Below, piece after piece: positions 58,999 through 64,000 of a stretch of 64,000 bases of DNA. This DNA comes from Raphanus sativus (taxonomy: Eukaryota; Streptophyta; Magnoliopsida; Brassicales; Brassicaceae), in the NCBI RefSeq assembly GCF_000801105.2, contig NC_079516.1:7192001-7256000 (forward strand), in the 5' to 3' direction. The position numbers and the translations under genes are program-made. Each line of letters begins with the position of its first letter. Positions within the stretch are counted from its first letter, which is position 1. The notes beneath the pieces were generated by a model, which ran no database searches, had not been told where the DNA came from, and was given only the letters and a program-made list of their open reading frames with translations.

Positions 58999-59060
58999 AT
59001 GAGAAATTACCAAAAATACCACTTTAATGATATCACTTTTCAAATTTACACTAACCAATT
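58999..59060 (+). mobile_element. MULE-like left end
   Basis: GAGAAATTACCAAAAATACC begins here. This GAGAAATT... start is typical of Brassicaceae Mutator-like elements (compare 4380). The flanking 9 bases are ATAATTTAT; the partner end and TSD are not in the window. Confidence 0.45.
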
Positions 59061-59292
59061 ATACCATCAGATTTTTAATGATCAAAATACTATTGTACCC
59101 CTAACTAATAAACATATTCTCTATTCTCCTAGATATTTCTTCACTGTGTCCGCTCAAAATTTCCGGCGTGATTGGACTACTCCGGTGAGAACCGTCATCT
59201 TCTCAATCCATCAGCCAAGCTTACAATCTTCCCAGATTACTGTGAGACGATTTTGAAAAAGGTTTGATCGATATTGTTTCGAGGTTATGTAA

Positions 59293-59367
59293 ATGCAAGG
59301 AGATTCGTTTCCGTTGATCAAACCCATCAACAGAGCCGCCGTTCACAGAATCTGCTCCGGACAAGTC
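59293..59367 (+). pseudogene. PMS1: Captured start of the PMS1 mismatch-repair gene
   Basis: Twenty-five codons read MQGDSFPLIKPINRAAVHRI followed by CSGQV, which matches the start of plant PMS1 (MQGDS, then IxPINRxxxHRICSGQV). PMS1 is a MutL-type ATPase partner of MLH1 in DNA mismatch repair. The next part of the ATPase domain (the ELVENSLDAG motif) does not follow; the frame runs into NLKWFSESIRS and stops. It lies within 300 bp of a MULE-like end and 700 bp of a Helitron start, which suggests capture. Confidence 0.65.
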
Positions 59368-60700
59368 AACCTCAAATGGTTTTCCGAATCAATCCGTTCA
59401 TGAGCTATGCCGTTTCTGGACCTCTCCTAAGGTTTGCTCGAGCTCCAATCCGCACTTGAAGGATGCGACTCTAAATTTATTTCAGTCTTTGTGAAAAGCT
59501 TTGGGTTTTTGATTCGTATCAGTTACGAACAGAAAGGTGGGGATTGGAATTTTAATTTGACTGAGAATCACCCGTTTGTAAGGCTATGTGATACACATAA
59601 CCGTTCCTGATCATAGCAAGATTAAGAAAAAAAAATATTCATTGATTATTTAGTAATGGCCGACATTGTTGATTTTATTAACATTATTTTGATGCTTCTT
59701 CTCCTCGTTGTTGTTGCTTTGCAGATTCTTTCATGCAGAGTGGAGACGCAGCGGAGCTTTGTCCCCAAGTATCACCCTTTGTGATGCGTACTCGGCGATT
59801 GAGATGGTGGGACTATGTAAATTTCTAGAGCACTTCGTGAATTTTGTAATATTACGTATCCCATTTGCAGATTCATCCCCGTCTTTATTTATGAGGGAGT
59901 TAGTCTCATCAATGGCTTCCCTTTGTTGCTCATGCCTTCTTGAAGCACTGCCAGTATTCAGATTGCTTATGAATAGAAATTTCAGCTGCATTGTCAAGAC
60001 ACTAGTGGATGCTTACATTGTGGTTGCTAGAGACTTGGTTGGAACTAGATTGATATGTTGTGCTAATTGTGTCATGACTTCATTTTGATCTTTGTGCTCT
60101 TTTCTGACATGTATTCATTTATTTAACGCCGAGAGAAGATCATTTTTGAATCCTCATGTGTGTTGGCAAGAGACGTACTCATTGCTCCCTATGATTTCGC
60201 TGAGATGTGTCGTTTTACAAATGACATTAACTTGCATCTTAGTGCATTATAGGACTGGAGCTTTCATCACTGTGAGCAAAGGGAAAATATTATTTCTCAG
60301 GAAATTGCTGCAAGTGTAACATCTGATCATAGGTATCACTCCTATCTGCTTGGGGTGGTCCCAACTGGCTGTTGCAGATGATTGTGAATGAAGCATACAA
60401 TTAAGTGATGGGTGTTTCTATTTTATCTACAGCTTTTTCTTCTTTAGTGGGTGTCTACTGATATCTCCACCATCTTGAACTCTGTTTTTCTATTTGGCTC
60501 TGTTGCCCTTTGTTTTAGTCTTGAACACATGACCATTATGGTCGACACACTTGTGATTCTGGTTTCATATATGGAACAAATTCATCAGTGTTAAAAAAAA
60601 GAAGATCATTTTTTTGGTAAGCACATGAAACTCAATAACTCATGCCTACAGCTTGCATTTGGGGGTTTTGAAGATGGATCAACCATCCATGTGTTTGATA
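59368..60700. other. Unrecognised gene-like DNA, possibly further captured exons
   Basis: Frames at 59708-60088 and 60092-60319 have ordinary codon-like composition (for example [20 protein letters not shown], then [12 protein letters not shown]). TTTGCAG at about 59725 and 59870 and several GT sites could be exon borders. I cannot name the source gene. Confidence 0.4.
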
Positions 60701-61135
60701 CTCCAATAATATATAAATCGTTATAAAATGTATTAACTCTAATCGTTATAATATATTATCATACCTTTTTATAAGGTATTATAAAAGAAGCTGTAAAAGT
60801 ATGATGTTCTTTAATATGCAAAGAAATGGTGGAAAGTTTGTTAACTTGGTGATTAATAAACTCTTATAAATAGATTTTAAACCTTGTATATTAATTTATT
60901 AACACTTATAAATAGCTTATAAGTTCTTGTAAAATAGTTTTATAAGCCCTTTTAAATAGTTTTATAAACTTTGATAAATAGTTATATAAATATTTATATA
61001 CGTTTTATAAACTTTATAGATGATTGATACAAGGTTTTACAAACTCTTATACAATTTATAAATGGTTCATAAATGGTTTTATAAACTCTTATAAAATGGC
61101 TCTTATAAACTCTTTTAAGCTCTTATACAATTGCC
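60701..61135. repeat. TTATAAA-rich degenerate repeat
   Basis: Words such as CTTATAAATAGTTTTATAAAC recur about every 20 bp. It continues on the far side of the Helitron at 61576-63040. Confidence 0.55.
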
Positions 61136-61235
61136 TAGGTATCTGACAAACAAAATGGCTTGAAATTAATTAGTAACAGTAAATGTATTTCGACCCTTTG
61201 CGCTCAGATCCGAAACTCTCAGCTGCTTCTCTCCA

Positions 61236-61545
61236 ATGCCGCTGCTTCTCTCCAATGCCGCTGCTTCCAGACGTCCTGTGATGGTTCTTGACTCTGAACC
61301 CATTATCCACGACATGGCTGTCTTGCGTTACCAAGCTCAGCAGCTTCATTATGACAGCGCCACCATGATCATGAGGCTCAAGGCTACTATTCAATCTTTT
61401 GAAGGGCATATGAATTCTGTTACTGAGAAGAGTGCTAAATATGCTCAGATTGCTTATGAGGAAGTGTCCAAGAGTCTTTACTGCCTTGGTGTTCATCTCA
61501 CTACTGAGTGGTTTCAGAACTCTGAGTTACAAGAGAAGCTTATAA
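61236..61545 (+). pseudogene. Probable GAUT-type glycosyltransferase fragment
   Basis: About 100 codons: NAAASRRPVMVLDSEPIIHD, MAVLRYQAQQLHYDSATMIM, SVTEKSAKYAQIAYEEVSKS, LYCLGVHLTTEWFQNSELQ. The stretch K-S-L-x-C-L-x-x-x-L-T-x-E-W-F is the motif just ahead of the GT8 catalytic domain in plant galacturonosyltransferases (GAUT), which build pectin in the Golgi. The catalytic domain itself does not follow; the frame runs into TTATAAAT repeats. A 21-bp tandem duplication (CTGCTTCTCTCCAATGCCG type) sits at its start. The family call is from memory. Confidence 0.5.
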
Positions 61546-61575
61546 ATATATTTATAGACCTTGTAAATTAGTTTA

Positions 61576-63040
61576 TCTATACTATTAAAGCAGAATCCCT
61601 TCTAGGATTCTGCCCCTATCTTTTCAATATATTTACAGCCAAATGCCATCCTTTTTTTTTCCTTTTAAAGTAAATGTCGCAGATATTTTTCCAACCTATC
61701 AGAACTCTTATGTTTTCGACCAAACCTATTTAGGCCCACTTCGACTAAGCCCAAGCGTATTTAAAACCTAACAGAAAAGAATAGTCAGCCCCTTGAATCC
61801 CATCTGCATCATCATATTCGAACACTTCAAAACATTATAATCTCATCATATTTTCTGTCGAGTAATTTTTTGTTTACAACAATCAGGTAATATACCCACT
61901 AGGCCCATCTTTATATATAATATACATTTCAGTATCCATAAAAAAACATGTTTTCTTATTTAAGTATAGACTAGATCTTGATCTGCTTTTTGCAAACGCG
62001 AAATATTTTACAATGAAAATTTCACGAATAATTTAACAAATATTTTGTTAATTTAAAAGAGTTATATATTTAGAATATTTTTGCATTTGAATCAGTGTTT
62101 TTTAATTCGACCCGAACCTGTTATTATACTGGTTAATCCGGTGATCCAATATAAAAATATATATTTTTAAAAAAATCATTAAAACCTTAGACTAATTGAT
62201 TGAACCGATGGATGACCAATATAAAATCCAATTTTATTTAAATTGTTATGATATCATAATTTGTCACTTTTTTAATCCAAATTTTAAAGTTCATTGTTTT
62301 GCAATTTATGAAATTATGATGTTTTTACAAAATTTTGATAGAGAAAATGGTAAATAGTAAATAACTAAGTATAGTGTTGTTTGAAAACATGGATAGTAGT
62401 ATAAGTAAAGAAATATATTGTTTGGAAACATGAATAGTAAAATAAAGAATGAATCTTAATAATTGAATGTAGGTTTAACTATAAAATAGAAATGTGTATT
62501 TGATTTAAAAACTTACAAAATAAAGGTTATGTCCAACACAATGTTTATATTTTAATAAGATAGATGTTACAGTTAAGAATTGAAAAGTATATAATAAATA
62601 TTACTAATAACAAATAAACTACATTACAATTTATATAAAAATATTTTTTATTTTAATTTAAATTTTTAAGAGTATATATACTTCTTTTAAAATCAACAAA
62701 ATTATAAATAGATTAGATTATCTTATAAAAAATACATAATCTTATGATAATCAAAATTTGAACATACTTTACTGAAAAAGAAACAAATCGCGCACTTTGA
62801 ATCATTAATATAGTTGAATTACAAAAACAGTTAATTTTTAAAAAATTATAAATTTATGGCTTTCAAATCATTTTCGACATCTAATAATAACTTAAAAACA
62901 TAAAAAACAAAAAAACCATAATCATATTAGATAATAAAATACTGAAACACATACTTTTATAATTAGAAAATTTTAAAAATTTAAAAATTATATTTTAGTA
63001 GAAATAAATCCCGCGCTTTCAAAGCACGGGTCTAATCTAG
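61576..63040 (+). mobile_element. Helitron, plus strand, 1.47 kb, with a nested Helitron
   Basis: It starts TCTATACTATTAAAGCAG after A and ends with the hairpin CCCGCGCTTTCAAAGCACGG then TCTAATCTAG, followed by T. It interrupts the TTATAAA-rich repeat. Confidence 0.8.
61971..62564 (-). mobile_element. Helitron, minus strand, 594 bp, nested
   Basis: CTAG at 61971-61974 after A (then ATCTTGATCTGC), and a minus-strand start TCTATCTTATTAAAATATAA ending at 62564 before T. It lies wholly inside 61576-63040. Confidence 0.6.
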
Positions 63041-63480
63041 TGAATACTTATAAATAAATGTATAAACTCTTATAAATAGCTTATAAGTTCTTGTAAATAG
63101 TTTTATAAAACCTTTTAAATAATTTTATAAACCTTTATAAATAGCTATATAAATATTAATATGTGTTTTATAAACTTTATAGATGGTTGATACAAGGTTT
63201 TGATAAGCTCTATAAATGGTTCATGAATGGTTTTATAAACCTTTATAAATAGTTATATAAATATTTATACGGTTTTAGAAACCTTTATAATTTTTTTATA
63301 AACTCTTCAAAACCTATTAAAATCTTTTATAAATCCTTACAAATCTTATATAAACTTATATAAACCCTTTATAAACTTTATAAACCCTTATAAATTCTGT
63401 ATAAAATATTTATAAACACCTGTAAGTGATTTTTTAAACCCTTTATATATTCTTATAAACCATTATAAACATTTTAAACA
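63041..63480. repeat. TTATAAA-rich degenerate repeat, continued
   Basis: Same texture as 60701-61135, resuming directly after the Helitron. Confidence 0.55.
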
Positions 63481-63483
63481 TTT

Positions 63484-63555
63484 TGTGATGACTTGAAAAC
63501 AAAACTTATGGAAGCTACAAAGCAGTTTCAAGATATTCTTGTTGTGAGATCAGAG
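63484..63555 (+). pseudogene. Captured exon of a SYP31-type syntaxin
   Basis: Twenty-four codons, CDDLKTKLMEATKQFQDILV then VRSE, match the region CDDLKTRLMGATKQLQDVL of plant Golgi syntaxin SYP31 (SED5 family), followed by GTTAGA like a splice donor. No SNARE motif or membrane anchor is nearby. It is an isolated exon within repeat DNA. Confidence 0.6.
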
Positions 63556-64000
63556 GTTAGATTTGTAGTATTTGACTTTCTGACATTAGAGAGTACCTAA
63601 TTGAGAGTTCACATTTTTGTTATATTAATATTTTTATAAGTTTATAAGTTATTTTTATAAGGTTATATTAATATTTTAAAGACTTCTAAATCATGTATAA
63701 GAGTTCATAAATATTTATAAATCATTTATTAGAGTTTAGAATTCAGTTATAATCATTTATAAATCATTTTATAAAGGTTTATAAATTAGTTATAAACATT
63801 TAGAAAGTAAGGGTTCTTCTGGCTTTCCTTCGACTCTATATAAATATTAAGACAAGGGTTCTTAAGTAAGTGATGTTACAAAGCATGTACCCAAAGCAAT
63901 CAAAAGGGGTTTGGTGTTAAACCAATTTACATTATATTATATGCCCTGAAAATGAAACAAACTCTCCTGGTTTAGCTCCAGCAGGTGGTGGCAATGGTTC
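63556..64000. other. TTATAAA repeats, then unassigned DNA to the window edge
   Basis: Repeats continue to about 63800. The last 150 bases (GGTTTAGCTCCAGCAGGTGG) are less AT-rich and may be another gene fragment, cut by the window. Confidence 0.35.

Noticed and set aside
61236..61571. HUB-type E3 ligase coiled coil considered for this fragment
   Set aside because: The RYQ-x-Q-x-L words look similar, but KSLYCLGVHLTTEWF fits GAUT proteins much better.

Overview
This is a plant nuclear genome window, almost certainly from a Brassicaceae species (Brassica or a close relative). The base composition is AT-rich, introns have GT/GC..AG borders, and transposons of the kinds common in that family are everywhere. 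In the first 16 kb, recognisable genes follow the order of Arabidopsis chromosome 3 around At3g20750-At3g20800 (order recalled, not searched): a GATA29-like factor, EIN3, a scrap resembling a Gfo/Idh/MocA oxidoreductase, and a CCR4-NOT subunit 9 (RCD1-like) gene. I saw no CRISPR array, rRNA or tRNA gene, or bacterial-style operon.

Region 1 (1-20 kb) is gene-bearing. It holds the GATA gene (three exons, one GC-AG intron); a 4.6-kb Mutator-like element (MULE) with a perfect 9-bp target duplication, carrying a MURA N-terminal remnant and a DUF1985-type gene; an intronless cyclophilin with changed active-site residues; an EIN3 copy whose frame is broken in three places, one of them a poly(A) insertion between 14-bp direct repeats; and an apparently intact nine-exon CNOT9 gene. 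Then come a degenerate RPA1-like OB-fold gene and a Ty3/gypsy gag fragment.

Region 2 (20-36 kb) is mostly mobile DNA: Helitrons with CTRR ends and hairpins, a hAT-like element with an 8-bp target duplication, a Stowaway MITE, MULE-type MITEs, a GC-rich minisatellite, a hAT transposase scrap and a CACTA end. One host-like gene lies inside it at 27.4-30.2 kb, a short protein with a CG-1 (CAMTA-type DNA-binding) domain split by a 2-kb intron.

Region 3 (36-44.5 kb) has a copia retrotransposon whose 5' end was tandemly duplicated. It is joined to a minus-strand Athila-like gypsy gag gene with primer-binding site and LTR; a hAT-like element sits inside the gag gene.

Region 4 (44.6-56.5 kb) is a nest of Helitrons: one inside a hAT element, two inside a larger Helitron. 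A local tandem duplication there keeps the empty site for each of two insertions. Region 5 (56.5-64 kb) has Helitron-type and MULE-type starts followed by fragments of unrelated host genes (PMS1, probably a GAUT glycosyltransferase, a SYP31-type syntaxin), all on the plus strand. This looks like a gene-capturing transposon that may run past the window's right edge.

The host genes are unrelated in function (transcription, ethylene signalling, protein folding, mRNA decay). The unifying theme is layered transposition and decay. I found no convincing new molecular system. The most informative items are the reciprocal empty sites at 52-55 kb, the multi-gene capture at 58.6-63.6 kb, the poly(A) hit in EIN3, and the odd cyclophilin and CG-1 proteins.
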